Source: Flavobacterium sp. MC2016-06 (lineage in GTDB: Bacteria > Bacteroidota > Bacteroidia > Flavobacteriales > Flavobacteriaceae). Taken from it: a stretch of 57,507 nt of DNA. Below the pieces are notes generated by a model. That model made no database searches. It worked only from the letters and a program-made list of their open reading frames with translations, and was not told the DNA's origin. This document shows positions 36,354 through 45,273 of the stretch, piece after piece. Made by a program: the position numbers and the translations under genes. Each line of letters begins with the position of its first letter. Position 1 is the stretch's first letter. The DNA lies in assembly GCF_009711165.2 (NCBI RefSeq), contig NZ_WMID02000035.1, forward strand, positions 1 to 57,507, written 5' to 3'.

Positions 36354-37331
36354 CTAAAATCCGCTTGGTCTCAAATGTAAACCTGTGCTTTCTTCTAATC
36401 CAAACATCAAATTCATGTTTTGAATGGCTTGTCCAGAAGCACCTTTGGTTAAGTTATCAATAATTGATGTTATTAAAACCCGGTTTCCTTTTTTTAATAA
36501 ACTAATGATACATTTATTGGTTTGTACAACTTGTTTCATATTGATATTAGTTGTTGTAACCGTTACAAAAGGTTCGTTTTTATAGAAATCTTGGTATTTA
36601 GCAAGCAAATTTTCTAGACTTTCGTCAGAGGTTGTATATAATGTTGCAAAAATTCCTCTTGGGAAATCTCCTCTATTTGGAATAAAAAGCAATTCACTTT
36701 CAAAATCATCTTGCAATTGCACTATACTTTCTGAAATTTCACCTAAATGCTGGTGTTCAAAAGCTTTGTAATGCGACATATTATTGTTTCTCCAGCTAAA
36801 ATGAGATGTTTCTGCTAATCCAACTCCTGCGCCTGTGCTTCCAGTTGTTGCATTAATATGAACATCATTATTTAAAAGATTATTTTTAGCCAAAGGCAAT
36901 AAAGCCAACTGAATAGCTGTAGCAAAACAACCCGGATTTGCAATATAATTTGCTTTTTTTATCTCTGATTTGTTCAGTTCAGGTAATCCGTAAATGAATT
37001 GTTTTCCTTCGAAATTAGAGTCTTTATTTAATCTAAAATCATTTCCTAAGTCGATAATTTTAGTGTGGCTTGCGAATTTATTTTCTTGTAAAAACGAAAT
37101 AGATTTTCCATGTCCAAGGCATAAAAAAACAACGTTTACATCTGGATTTATAACATCAGTAAAATTCATTTCAATGTCTCCCATCAAATCATGGTGCGCC
37201 ACAGAAAGTGGTTTTCCAGCATTTGTGGTACTGTAAACAAAATCGATGTTTACATTTGGGTGATACATTAATATTCTGATGAGTTCTCCAGCTGTGTAGC
37301 CTGAACCACCAATTATTCCGGCATTAATCAT
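36354..37331 (-). CDS. argC: N-acyl-gamma-glutamyl-phosphate reductase
   Basis: 325 residues. NAD(P)-binding start GIIGGSGYTAGELIRIL, then the catalytic Cys in NYIANPGCFATAIQLALLPL (about 150), GSTGAGVGLAETSHFSWRNN, and EHQHLGEISE. Overlaps the end of argG by 8 bases, so translation is probably coupled. Confidence 0.95.
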   Translation of the reverse strand: MINAGIIGGSGYTAGELIRILMYHPNVNIDFVYSTTNAGKPLSVAHHDLMGDIEMNFTDVINPDVNVVFLCLGHGKSISFLQENKFASHTKIIDLGNDFRLNKDSNFEGKQFIYGLPELNKSEIKKANYIANPGCFATAIQLALLPLAKNNLLNNDVHINATTGSTGAGVGLAETSHFSWRNNNMSHYKAFEHQHLGEISESIVQLQDDFESELLFIPNRGDFPRGIFATLYTTSDESLENLLAKYQDFYKNEPFVTVTTTNINMKQVVQTNKCIISLLKKGNRVLITSIIDNLTKGASGQAIQNMNLMFGLEESTGLHLRPSGF

Positions 37332-38517
37332 GATCTAAATGATTTACAGATGAAAAAATGTTTTGTGCATTTCCTAAAATCTTAATAAATCCTTTTGCAT
37401 CGTCAGATGTCCAAGCATTGTTCATTTCTCCATATTGACCGAAACCTGTATTCATTAAATCATTTTCAGATTCAATTCCGTCAAGAGAAAAATGGTAAGG
37501 TTTTAAAGAAACAGTAACAACTCCATTTACAGTTTTTTGTGTGTCTTGTAAAAAAGTTTCGATGTTTCTCATTACTGGATCCAAAAATTGACCTTCATGG
37601 AACAACATTCCGTACCAGTTTCCTAATTGTTCTTTCCAATATTGCTGCCATTTTCCTAGCGTATGTTTCTCTAATAAATGGTGTGCTTTGATGATAATTA
37701 ATGGTGCAGCAGCTTCAAAACCAACTCTTCCTTTAATTCCAATAATAGTATCACCTACGTGAATATCTCTACCAATTGCATAAGCATTTGCTAATTTTTC
37801 AAGTGCTACAATATTATTTGAAGGTTTATCTGTTTTACCATTTATGCCAACTAATTCTCCTTGTTCAAAATGCAAAGTCACTTTTTCTTCGCCTTCTTTT
37901 TGCAATTGTGACGGATATGCTTCACTTGGCAATGGTTTACTTGATGTTAGGGTTTCTTTTCCTCCAACACTTGTTCCCCAAAGTCCTTTATTAATAGAAT
38001 ATTGTGCTTTTTCCCAAGAATAATGAACTCCATTTTGAGCCAAATAATCTACTTCTTCTTGTCTAGAAAGTTTTAAATCTCTAATTGGAGTAATAATTTC
38101 GATTTCTGGAGCGATAGTTTGGAAAATTAAATCAAAACGTATTTGATCATTTCCTGCACCCGTACTTCCGTGCGCAATAGCGCTTGCTCCTACTTTTTTA
38201 GCATATTTTATAGCTTCAATTGCTTGAAAAACACGCTCTGCACTCACTGATAATGGATAGGTATTGTTTTTTAATACATTTCCAAAAATCAAATATTTTA
38301 TTGCTTTATCGTAATATTTATCTACAATAGTTAGGTTGGCGTGTTGTGCACTTCCTAATTCGTAGGCTCTTTTTTCTATAGCTGACAACTCTTCTGCATC
38401 AAATCCTCCTGTATCTACAAGCACGGTATGAACTTCGTATCCTTTTTCGTTTTTTAAATATTTCAAACAATACGAGGTGTCTAATCCTCCGCTATAAGCT
38501 AATACAACTTTTTTCAT
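37324..38517 (-). CDS. argG: Argininosuccinate synthase
   Basis: 397 residues. Condenses citrulline and aspartate with ATP. PP-loop ATPase start VVLAYSGGLDTSYCLKYLK, ATP/citrulline segment IAHGSTGAGNDQIRFDL, SINKGLWGTSVGGKETL. Second gene of the operon, four bases after the GNAT gene. Confidence 0.96.
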   Translation of the reverse strand: MKKVVLAYSGGLDTSYCLKYLKNEKGYEVHTVLVDTGGFDAEELSAIEKRAYELGSAQHANLTIVDKYYDKAIKYLIFGNVLKNNTYPLSVSAERVFQAIEAIKYAKKVGASAIAHGSTGAGNDQIRFDLIFQTIAPEIEIITPIRDLKLSRQEEVDYLAQNGVHYSWEKAQYSINKGLWGTSVGGKETLTSSKPLPSEAYPSQLQKEGEEKVTLHFEQGELVGINGKTDKPSNNIVALEKLANAYAIGRDIHVGDTIIGIKGRVGFEAAAPLIIIKAHHLLEKHTLGKWQQYWKEQLGNWYGMLFHEGQFLDPVMRNIETFLQDTQKTVNGVVTVSLKPYHFSLDGIESENDLMNTGFGQYGEMNNAWTSDDAKGFIKILGNAQNIFSSVNHLDHD

Positions 38518-38521
38518 AATG

Positions 38522-39139
38522 TTACTTTTTTAAAAATAAGGCTTGTTTAATGGTTCTCAGTCTATTAAGAACTTTTTCGTTAAATGGGTGTTTTGGCGGT
38601 ACTTTTTGTTTCTCTTTTGGGTCGTATAACATACCTGTGCAAAGACACATTTTGTTTTCTTTACTTTGTAAAATTTCAAAATTTGTGCAGGTTTTACAGC
38701 CCGCCCAAAAACTTGGATCTGTTGTAAGTTCTGAGAAAGGAACTGGTTTATATCCTAAATCTGAATTGATTTTCATTACTGCCAAACCAGTTGTAATACC
38801 AAATATTTTAGCATCTGGATATCTTTGCAGTGAATAATCAAAAACTTTTGATTTTATTTTTTTGGCTAAACCTAAACTTCTATAATCTGGGTGTACAATT
38901 AAGCCCGAATGTGCTACAAATTTTCCGTGCTGCCAGCTTTCGATATAACAAAAACCCGCAAACTTTCCATCTGCCAGAGCGATCATCGCATCACCATTCG
39001 ACATTTTTTTCTGAATGTACTCAGGAGTTCTTTTAGCAATCCCCGTACCTCTTAACAAGGCCGATGATTCTATCGTATCGCAAATTTCCTGCGCATACTT
39101 AAAATGTTCTTCTTGAGTTACAACAATAGAGATCTTCAT
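38522..39139 (-). CDS. GNAT acyltransferase heading the arg operon (putative acylglutamate synthase)
   Basis: 205 residues. GNAT core: SGLIVHPDYRSLGLAKKIKS (motif A), FGITTGLAVMKINSDLGYKP. A Cys-rich stretch CKTCTNFE ... CLCTGML follows, not typical of ordinary GNATs. Being first gene of an operon that lacks argA and argJ, it is the best candidate for acylating glutamate in the first step. This is inference; a regulatory or unrelated acetylation role is possible. Confidence 0.8.
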   Translation of the reverse strand: MKISIVVTQEEHFKYAQEICDTIESSALLRGTGIAKRTPEYIQKKMSNGDAMIALADGKFAGFCYIESWQHGKFVAHSGLIVHPDYRSLGLAKKIKSKVFDYSLQRYPDAKIFGITTGLAVMKINSDLGYKPVPFSELTTDPSFWAGCKTCTNFEILQSKENKMCLCTGMLYDPKEKQKVPPKHPFNEKVLNRLRTIKQALFLKK

Positions 39140-39231
39140 TTCAATAGTTGAAGTTAGAGTTAAAAATTAAAACGTATTGTTTAGTTTGAAATCTAAAAAC
39201 CAATCCTATAAAAGTAAACAAAATAAAGATA

Positions 39232-39239
39232 ACCTCCTC
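39232..39239 (-). promoter_or_regulatory. Strong Shine-Dalgarno-like GAGGAGGT inside the arg leader
   Basis: Minus-strand GAGGAGGT, rare in this window where genes mostly lack such sites. It lies about 90 bases before the GNAT ATG, upstream of a TTG-initiated frame that ends in TGA just before that ATG. Could drive a second short leader peptide. Confidence 0.35.
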
Positions 39240-39360
39240 TAAATCAAAAAGTTGATTATGAAGCGATTTTATACAATATGTGCTTTTAGGATATGTTTGT
39301 CCAATGGACAAATTATGTGATTTCAAAATGAAAAATGAATATAAATAAATACGCGGCGAA

Positions 39361-39461
39361 AAACTCTGTGAATACTATAGAGATAGTATCCGTACTTCGG
39401 GAGAAGTACTAGGTGAGTTTGTCCGTGACAAAGAAGTTGTATGTAAACTTATTTTATTCAT
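39361..39461 (-). promoter_or_regulatory. Structured leader of the arginine operon with a short leader frame
   Basis: The RNA read on the minus strand holds hairpin A (39432-39427 with 39423-39418), hairpin B (39409-39403 with 39398-39392, 7 bp) and hairpin C (39389-39383 with 39378-39372, 7 bp); B and C are enclosed by AAACTC/GAGTTT (39420-39415 with 39366-39361), a three-way junction that competes with A for three bases. A later hairpin D (39312-39306 with 39302-39296) repeats the arms of A. A 28-codon frame (39461 to 39375) runs through it, its only Arg codons being CGG at the A loop and between B and C. Either an arginine attenuator or an unnamed riboswitch-like element. Confidence 0.5.
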
Positions 39462-39466
39462 CGGTG

Positions 39467-39495
39467 CAAAAGTACACTATTTTTTAATTTACAAA
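39467..39495 (-). promoter_or_regulatory. Promoter of the arginine operon
   Basis: Minus strand: TTTG (39495-39492), 17-base gap, TACTTTTG (39474-39467), a full consensus match. The RNA would start at about 39461, giving a leader of about 320 bases. Confidence 0.78.
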
Positions 39496-39550
39496 ACAAA
39501 AAATCAAAATTCTAACATTTTTTTAATGTTTTGTTGTTTTTTAACAACAA

Positions 39551-39584
39551 AAAACCCGATAGTTGTTAATGACTATCGGGTTTT
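39551..39584 (-). terminator. Terminator of the M1 peptidase gene
   Basis: 13-bp stem (39551-39563 with 39572-39584, ACCCGATAGT core), 8-base loop and T run on the minus strand, 24 bases after the stop. Confidence 0.88.
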
Positions 39585-39607
39585 AAAAAACTTATTGTTT
39601 TTTATTT

Positions 39608-41878
39608 TTATTTTTTTGTAAACGGTATTACTTGTCCGCTGCTTAAAACAATCATATCAAAACCTGTTTTAGCTTCATTAAATTTGAATTTTAATCCCGC
39701 TCTAGCTGAATCAAACGTATCTTTTTCGTTTACTGTTGGAGTTACAGAAAACTTAGGATAACCTGTTATTTCAACATTTAAAACACTATTTTTTTCTGTA
39801 AAATCAATTGTCAAGGGTGCCAGTTTAGTTGTATATGTACCTACAAAATCTTCTAAAATAATATCTTTTTCTACTAAACCAATTCCTGATTTCCAAACAT
39901 TATTTTTTTCATTGTTATCAGGAAAAGCATGATCTGGATCTAAAGTTACACTCTCAATTTCTTCTGTAGAATTATGTTTGAATGACCAAGAATTATTACG
40001 CTGCCAAATCTCAACTGGCAATTTAACTCTTGTTACTTTTCCGCTTTTAGTTTTTACATCTAAAACAATTGGCATTGGCATTTTATCAAAATTTTCAACT
40101 GTAATTATAACTCCTTTTGCAGGATCATTTTTCACATATTTAATAGAATTAATACCTTGATCAAAACGCCAGTTGTTTACGAACCAGCTTCTCCAGAACC
40201 AGCTTAAATCTTCTCCTGCAACATTTTCAATTGTTCTAAAAAAGTCATCTGGAGTTGGATGTTTGTAAGCCCAACGCTCTACGTATGTGCGTAATGCTTT
40301 ATCAAAACGCTCTTCTCCTAAAATTTGCTCTCTTAAAATTACTAAACCAGCACTTGGTTTTGAATAACATAAAGTACCAATATTAGCTTCTTTCATATTA
40401 TCAGGAGAACTCATAATTGTCTCTAATTCTGGTCTTGTAAGATGCTCTGCATCTTTATGCAGATCTGAGGGCTTTTGTTTGTATTCTCCATTGTTAAAAT
40501 CAAAAGAACTAACAGAGTTTATAAAAGTATTAAAACCTTCATCCATCCATGCAAAATAACGTTCATTAGAACCTACAATCATTGGAAACCAAATATGTCC
40601 AAATTCATGATCTGTAACTCCCCATAAATCATCTCCTTTAGATTCCCATCCACAAAAAACAATTCCAGGATATTCCATTCCTCCTTCATTTCCTGCAACG
40701 TTTGTTGCTGCTGGATAAGGATATTCAAACCATCTTTTTGAATAATGTTCGATTGAAGATTTTACATATTCTGTTGAACGTCCGTATGCATCATTACCTG
40801 CACTTTCTACTGGATAAGCAGATAATGCTAAAGATTTTTTACCACTTGGCAAGTTTATTTTTGCTCCATCTAAAATAAAAGCTGGAGAAGATGCCCATGA
40901 AAAATCACGTGCATTTTTTATTTGATAATGCCAAGTTTTTTCAGCTGCTGCATTTGTTTTTGCTGTTGCAGCTACTTCTTCAGCAGAACGAATCATAACT
41001 GTTTTATCGCTTTGCGCAGCTTCTTTATAACGTTTAAACTGGTCTGCAGGTAATACTTCTGCACCGTTTAATAATTCTCCAGAACCTACTACATAATGAT
41101 TTGCTGGAGCAGTAATTTTTACATCAAAATCTCCATACTCTAGATAAAACTCTGAAGCACCTAAATATGGAGCAGTATTCCAACCTTTTACATCATCATA
41201 CACGCACATACGCGGGTACCATTGTGCAATTGTAAAGATCTTACCGTTTTTAGTTTCTAAAACTCCCATTCTATCAGAACCTTCAAAAGGTGCAATAAAA
41301 GAGAATTCGATTTTAATTTTTACAGATGCGCCTTTAGAAGCTAATTGTTCTGGAAGAAAAACCTGCATTCTTGTATCTGTAATTATGTATTTTGCTTCAA
41401 CCTCGGTTTTATTCTTTCCGCCAGAAATTACTTTTACAGATTTTATTTTATTACCTCCATCAAAAACTTGGCCTTGAGCTCCGTTACGACTTCCTGTTAA
41501 AGGTACAACTGCATTTCCTCTAGAATCTTCTTCAAATAAATTTTGATCTAAATACATCCAAACAAATGATAATTTATCTGGACTATTGTTTGTATAAGTA
41601 ACCACATCTGTACCAACAAGCTCATTTGTAGTACCATTAAGCTTAACTATTAATTGGTAATCAGCTCTATTCTGCCAATATTCAGCACCTGGCTGACCGC
41701 TGGCTGCGCGGGTTGATGTTCCGTTTTTAGTATAAAAATTTGGTGCAAATGCATCATGATAATTATAATTATTAACTGGATTTACTGCTGTAGATGCAGG
41801 CGCTTGTTGTGCCCAAACAGAAGAAATCCCAACAAATAAAGCCATGGTTAAGGTGGCTTTTAAGGAATGCTTTTTCAT
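39608..41878 (-). CDS. Secreted M1-family metallopeptidase
   Basis: 756 residues from ATG 41878 ([20 protein letters not shown]), which starts a clean signal peptide ending in VWAQ; the longer frame adds 28 residues without sense. Zinc site HEFGH at 424-428 with Glu447 in [11 protein letters not shown], 18 residues later, is the gluzincin pattern. The exopeptidase motif appears as GGMEYPG instead of GAMEN. An aminopeptidase-like enzyme acting in the periplasm or on the surface; the changed motif leaves exact specificity open. No T9SS tail is seen. Confidence 0.9.
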   Translation of the reverse strand: MKKHSLKATLTMALFVGISSVWAQQAPASTAVNPVNNYNYHDAFAPNFYTKNGTSTRAASGQPGAEYWQNRADYQLIVKLNGTTNELVGTDVVTYTNNSPDKLSFVWMYLDQNLFEEDSRGNAVVPLTGSRNGAQGQVFDGGNKIKSVKVISGGKNKTEVEAKYIITDTRMQVFLPEQLASKGASVKIKIEFSFIAPFEGSDRMGVLETKNGKIFTIAQWYPRMCVYDDVKGWNTAPYLGASEFYLEYGDFDVKITAPANHYVVGSGELLNGAEVLPADQFKRYKEAAQSDKTVMIRSAEEVAATAKTNAAAEKTWHYQIKNARDFSWASSPAFILDGAKINLPSGKKSLALSAYPVESAGNDAYGRSTEYVKSSIEHYSKRWFEYPYPAATNVAGNEGGMEYPGIVFCGWESKGDDLWGVTDHEFGHIWFPMIVGSNERYFAWMDEGFNTFINSVSSFDFNNGEYKQKPSDLHKDAEHLTRPELETIMSSPDNMKEANIGTLCYSKPSAGLVILREQILGEERFDKALRTYVERWAYKHPTPDDFFRTIENVAGEDLSWFWRSWFVNNWRFDQGINSIKYVKNDPAKGVIITVENFDKMPMPIVLDVKTKSGKVTRVKLPVEIWQRNNSWSFKHNSTEEIESVTLDPDHAFPDNNEKNNVWKSGIGLVEKDIILEDFVGTYTTKLAPLTIDFTEKNSVLNVEITGYPKFSVTPTVNEKDTFDSARAGLKFKFNEAKTGFDMIVLSSGQVIPFTKK

Positions 41879-42054
41879 ATTTTTTAGCTGTTTATGTAGC
41901 AAATTAATGAAAAAAAAAGCTATTGGCAGAGAAAACCTAAAAGATAAATTCGATTTTAGCAAAATTTTATCAAAAAAATAAATTAAGCTGTTTTCTTAAA
42001 AAACTAAAATTTATAAAATATATTTACAGCAATCTAAAATTTATTCATTTCAAT

Positions 42055-42915
42055 TTGAACACCTTGAATACAACTATCTCAAATTCAATACTAAGCGCAT
42101 CTATAAAACATTCTGGAGCAGAATTATTTTCATTAAAAGACAATAAAAATAAAGAATATATCTGGGAAGGAAATCCTGATTTTTGGGGAAAGCACTCTCC
42201 TATCCTTTTTCCTATTGTAGGAACGTTAAAAAACAATACTTACACAATTAACGGAAAAGAATATCAATTGCCAAGACATGGTTTTGCTCGAGATATGGAA
42301 TTTCAATTGATTGAAAAAACAGAAAATAGTGCTGTTTTTTCATTGCATTCTTCAGATGAAACATTAGTAAAATATCCTTTTGAGTTTGAATTACAGCTTA
42401 TTTACACACTTACCGAGAATTCATTAAATATTGAATACAAAGTAATTAATAATGGAAATACTAAAATGCCATTTTCTATAGGAGCACATCCGGCAATTGC
42501 TCTATCTGAGAATTTTGAAAATTATGCTTTAGAATTTGAAAAACAAGAAAGTCTAAAATATTATCTTTTAGAAAATGATTTAATTTCTAATAAAACTAAA
42601 ACTCTGGAAACTACTCATAATTTGATTCCTCTAAGTTATGAGTTATTCGAAAATGATGCTTTAATTTTCAAAACCCTAGAATCAAATTCTCTAACTATTC
42701 TTGAAAATTCAAAACCTTACATCAAAGTTGATTTTGAAGATTTTCCGAGTTTAGGAATTTGGACAAAAGAAAATGCACCTTTTATTTGTATAGAACCTTG
42801 GCTTGGTTACTCAGATACTGCTGAAAACTCAGGGGATTTATTTGAAAAAGAAGGGATTTTAGTTTTGAATGCCAATCAAACATTCAATTCAAAATTCAGT
42901 ATAAAGATATTATAA
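42055..42915 (+). CDS. Aldose 1-epimerase family protein
   Basis: 286 residues. Galactose-mutarotase fold: SIKHSGAELFSLKDN, PDFWGKHSPILFPIVG, RHGFARDMEF, FSIGAHPAIAL, and ICIEPWLGYSDT with the catalytic Glu. LacX-like branch. The start is TTG, at 42055 or 42064; no ATG exists before the conserved core. Divergent from the M1 peptidase and 10 bases ahead of a GNAT gene, probably one unit. Confidence 0.87.
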   Translation: MNTLNTTISNSILSASIKHSGAELFSLKDNKNKEYIWEGNPDFWGKHSPILFPIVGTLKNNTYTINGKEYQLPRHGFARDMEFQLIEKTENSAVFSLHSSDETLVKYPFEFELQLIYTLTENSLNIEYKVINNGNTKMPFSIGAHPAIALSENFENYALEFEKQESLKYYLLENDLISNKTKTLETTHNLIPLSYELFENDALIFKTLESNSLTILENSKPYIKVDFEDFPSLGIWTKENAPFICIEPWLGYSDTAENSGDLFEKEGILVLNANQTFNSKFSIKIL

Positions 42916-42925
42916 TCATAGAAAA

Positions 42926-43474
42926 ATGTTACAATTTAATTTTACTCCGTTTCCTACTATAGAGACTGAACGCCTGCTTTTAAGAAGAGTTACTAATGAT
43001 GATGCAAAGGAAATTTTTGAATTACGTTCGAATCCTGAAACCATGAAATATATCCCAAGACCTTTGGTAAAAACAACCGAAGATGCTCTTGAACATATTG
43101 CTATGATTGAAGATAAAATTGTAACAAATATTGGTATAAATTGGGGAATTACCTTAAAAGATAATCCTAAATTACTCGGCATTATTGGATACTACAGAAT
43201 GCAGCCCGAAAATTATCGTGCAGAAATCGGTTATATGTTATTACCCGAATTTCATGGAAAAGGAATTATTCCAGAGGCTGTAAATCGATTAATACAATAT
43301 GGCTTTGACGATTTGCAATTACATTCAATTGAAGCTGTTATAGACCCTGATAACATTGCTTCTGAAAAAGTATTGCAAAAATGTGGTTTTGTAAAAGAAG
43401 CACACCTTAAAGAATCAGATTTTTGGGAAGGTAAATTCCTAGACAAGGTAATATATTCATTATTAAACAAATAG
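42926..43474 (+). CDS. RimJ/RimL-type GNAT acetyltransferase
   Basis: 182 residues. FPTIETERLLLRRVTNDDAK opens the family, GYMLLPEFHGKGIIPEAVNR is motif A, and DPDNIASEKVLQKCGFVKEA the C-terminal signature. Such proteins acetylate N-termini or small molecules; the substrate is unknown. Confidence 0.88.
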   Translation: MLQFNFTPFPTIETERLLLRRVTNDDAKEIFELRSNPETMKYIPRPLVKTTEDALEHIAMIEDKIVTNIGINWGITLKDNPKLLGIIGYYRMQPENYRAEIGYMLLPEFHGKGIIPEAVNRLIQYGFDDLQLHSIEAVIDPDNIASEKVLQKCGFVKEAHLKESDFWEGKFLDKVIYSLLNK

Positions 43475-43550
43475 ATTTACATTTATTGATAGAGAAAAAT
43501 AATTCTTGTTAAAAGCTTATTCCTGCACACTAGAAATTATTCTATTGCGT

Positions 43551-43558
43551 TATATTTG
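43551..43558 (+). promoter_or_regulatory. -7 box of the DUF3575 gene
   Basis: TATATTTG, exact TAnnTTTG match, 50 bases before the ATG. Confidence 0.5.
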
Positions 43559-43608
43559 CTCCCGAAATAAGGATACCACCCTTATATTTCCTCAACAAAT
43601 AATATTTT

Positions 43609-44163
43609 ATGAAAAAATTATTCTTCTTTTTTATTCTTTTATTTACAATTCAATCACAAAGTCAAACGTTTATAAAATTTAACGGAGCAACAGCCGTAGT
43701 AGGAATTCCAAATATTGGTATTGAAACCAGCATTGGGGAAAAAACTACTTTTAGTTTTGATGTAATGGCATCTTTCTGGAAGTCTTTTAATGGCCATAGC
43801 CCAATGGAATTTTATACATTCACCCCTGAAGTTCGTTACCATTTTAAAGAAAAATACAATGGTTTTTATGTTGGAGGTCATGCAGGACCAGACTTTTATA
43901 AAATTCAAAAATGGAATTATTGGGATCTTCCTAAATATGAACATGGTTTTGGATATCGCTTAGGTGTTACGGTTGGATACAACATAAAACTAAACGATAA
44001 ATTTTTATTAGATGTTTTTGCTGGCGGTGGATGGCATCAAGGTTTTTACCATGGCTATTACAATGATGGTACTCCTGGAAGATATGAAACTGCTAAAAAC
44101 TGGAATAAAAGTGGCGAATGGCTTCCATACCGTGGTGGCGTAATGCTTTCTTATAAATTATAA
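43609..44163 (+). CDS. DUF3575-like outer-membrane protein
   Basis: 184 residues. Signal peptide (FFFFILLFTIQSQSQ), then beta strands with the DUF3575 pattern: IGIETSIGEKTTFSFDVMAS, FTPEVRYHFKEKYNGFYVGG, FGYRLGVTVGYNIKLNDKFL, LPYRGGVMLSYKL. Likely a barrel. Its TAA abuts the TAA of the convergent next gene without a spare base. Confidence 0.78.
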   Translation: MKKLFFFFILLFTIQSQSQTFIKFNGATAVVGIPNIGIETSIGEKTTFSFDVMASFWKSFNGHSPMEFYTFTPEVRYHFKEKYNGFYVGGHAGPDFYKIQKWNYWDLPKYEHGFGYRLGVTVGYNIKLNDKFLLDVFAGGGWHQGFYHGYYNDGTPGRYETAKNWNKSGEWLPYRGGVMLSYKL

Positions 44164-44391
44164 TTACTTCGTAAATTTAGGCAAAGATTTTACATATAAA
44201 TCTTCTACTTTTTTTCGAGCCCAATCGGTTTTTCTTAAAAAAGTAAGACTCGATTTTATACTAGGATTTGATGTAAAACACTTTACAGGAATTAATTCTC
44301 CTAAAGTATCAAAACCATAATAATCTACTAATGCTTCTACTATTTTTTGAAGTGTAATTCCGTGTAACGGATCTTTAGATTGACTTTCCAT
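44164..44391 (-). CDS. VF530-family (DUF2132) DNA-binding protein
   Basis: 75 residues. KDPLHGITLQKIVEALVDYY, CFTSNPSIKSSLTFLRKTDW and ARKKVEDLYV are the family signature; structures of relatives show a compact helical domain proposed to bind DNA. Role unknown. Confidence 0.88.
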   Translation of the reverse strand: MESQSKDPLHGITLQKIVEALVDYYGFDTLGELIPVKCFTSNPSIKSSLTFLRKTDWARKKVEDLYVKSLPKFTK

Positions 44392-44415
44392 TTTATATTC
44401 TTAAAATAAATATTA

Positions 44416-44446
44416 AAAAGACCGTACTCTAAAAAGCACGGTCTTT
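44416..44446 (-). terminator. Hairpin between the VF530 gene and the downstream barrel gene
   Basis: 9-bp stem (44417-44425 with 44438-44446, AGACCGT core), 12-base loop, T run on the plus side and A run before it. It ends transcription of the barrel gene at 44494 if read on the minus strand. Confidence 0.65.
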
Positions 44447-44493
44447 CTTTTTTTACAAAATTAATAAATTGATTACCTAAATCAATCAACAAT

Positions 44494-45132
44494 TTAAAAT
44501 AAGAATTTGAATCCGAAAGAAAGTGGAGATGTTAAGTTTGGATTACTTCCTCCCAATGCTCCATTATAAAATGATTCTACATTTGCCACATGTGCTAATC
44601 CAAAATTAGTAACGGTAGTTTTTTCTCCACTTTTAGGATCAAGAGTTGTAGAAGTAAAATTTGCTAAATCATAAGAAAACTCAACAGAGAAATTTTTTGT
44701 AATAAAATAATCAAATCCTCCAGATAGTGACAAGCCATATTGAGTAACTTTTAGATCGCTTTCTTTTTCTTTTCCAGTAATAACCGGCAGTGCCAATTGA
44801 CCAAAGAAATACAAAGATCCTGCAACGTTCCAATATTTTCTAGCCAAAGGCTCAATAACAATTAAATTTGTATTTGCTGCAGTTCCAGCATTAGAATCTG
44901 CTTTTATATTAATATAACCAATACCTGCACCAACAGCTACAGAAGGTGTCACAAACGTACCAACAATTGGCAATACAGACAAACTTGTGTTTTTTACATC
45001 AGCCGTTTTAGTTTGTTGGTAACTAAACTGAGAGGTTGCAAACCATGCTCCTTTTAAACCTTGACTAGAATCTTGTGCTTTTACTGTTAAACCTATTAAT
45101 AGAATACCAGCTAGTGTAATAATTTTTTTCAT
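44494..45132 (-). CDS. Outer-membrane beta-barrel protein
   Basis: 212 residues from ATG 45132 (MKKIITLAGILLIGLTVKAQ signal peptide). Strands such as GAWFATSQFSYQQTK, VAVGAGIGYINIKAD, YFITKNFSVEFSYDLANFTS and C-terminal PLSFGFKFLF fit an eight-stranded barrel. An upstream TTG would add eight residues that spoil the signal. Function unknown. Confidence 0.8.
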   Translation of the reverse strand: MKKIITLAGILLIGLTVKAQDSSQGLKGAWFATSQFSYQQTKTADVKNTSLSVLPIVGTFVTPSVAVGAGIGYINIKADSNAGTAANTNLIVIEPLARKYWNVAGSLYFFGQLALPVITGKEKESDLKVTQYGLSLSGGFDYFITKNFSVEFSYDLANFTSTTLDPKSGEKTTVTNFGLAHVANVESFYNGALGGSNPNLTSPLSFGFKFLF

Positions 45133-45158
45133 TTTTATGTTTGTTTTAAATTTCAAAA

Positions 45159-45166
45159 CAAACTTA
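45159..45166 (-). promoter_or_regulatory. -7 box of the barrel gene
   Basis: Minus-strand TAAGTTTG, 26 bases before the ATG at 45132. Confidence 0.5.
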
Positions 45167-45259
45167 GCAGTAAGACAAATTTTAAAGGATGATCAAAATC
45201 ATAGGTTAAAAAAAATCTTTAATTATTCTTGATTCTATTAAAGTTTTTCTTTTTTGTTT

Positions 45260-45267
45260 TACATTTG
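45260..45267 (+). promoter_or_regulatory. -7 box of smpB, six bases before the ATG
   Basis: TACATTTG ends at 45267 and the smpB ATG begins at 45274, so transcription should start at or next to the ATG (leaderless mRNA). Confidence 0.55.
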
Positions 45268-45273
45268 CAATCT

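Noticed and set aside
39141..39326. 61-codon minus-strand frame before the GNAT gene
   Set aside because: It lies within the untranslated arg leader, spans hairpin D and has no recognisable domain. Only its last 22 codons, after the GAGGAGGT, are mentioned as a possible leader peptide.
39361..39420. Hammerhead ribozyme or known riboswitch (purine, TPP, SAM, c-di-GMP) in the arg leader
   Set aside because: The three-way junction invites it, but the conserved cores, such as CUGAUGA and GAAA for the hammerhead, are absent.
45229..45273. N-terminal extension of SmpB
   Set aside because: It would be translated from within the promoter and is hydrophobic, unlike any SmpB N-terminus.
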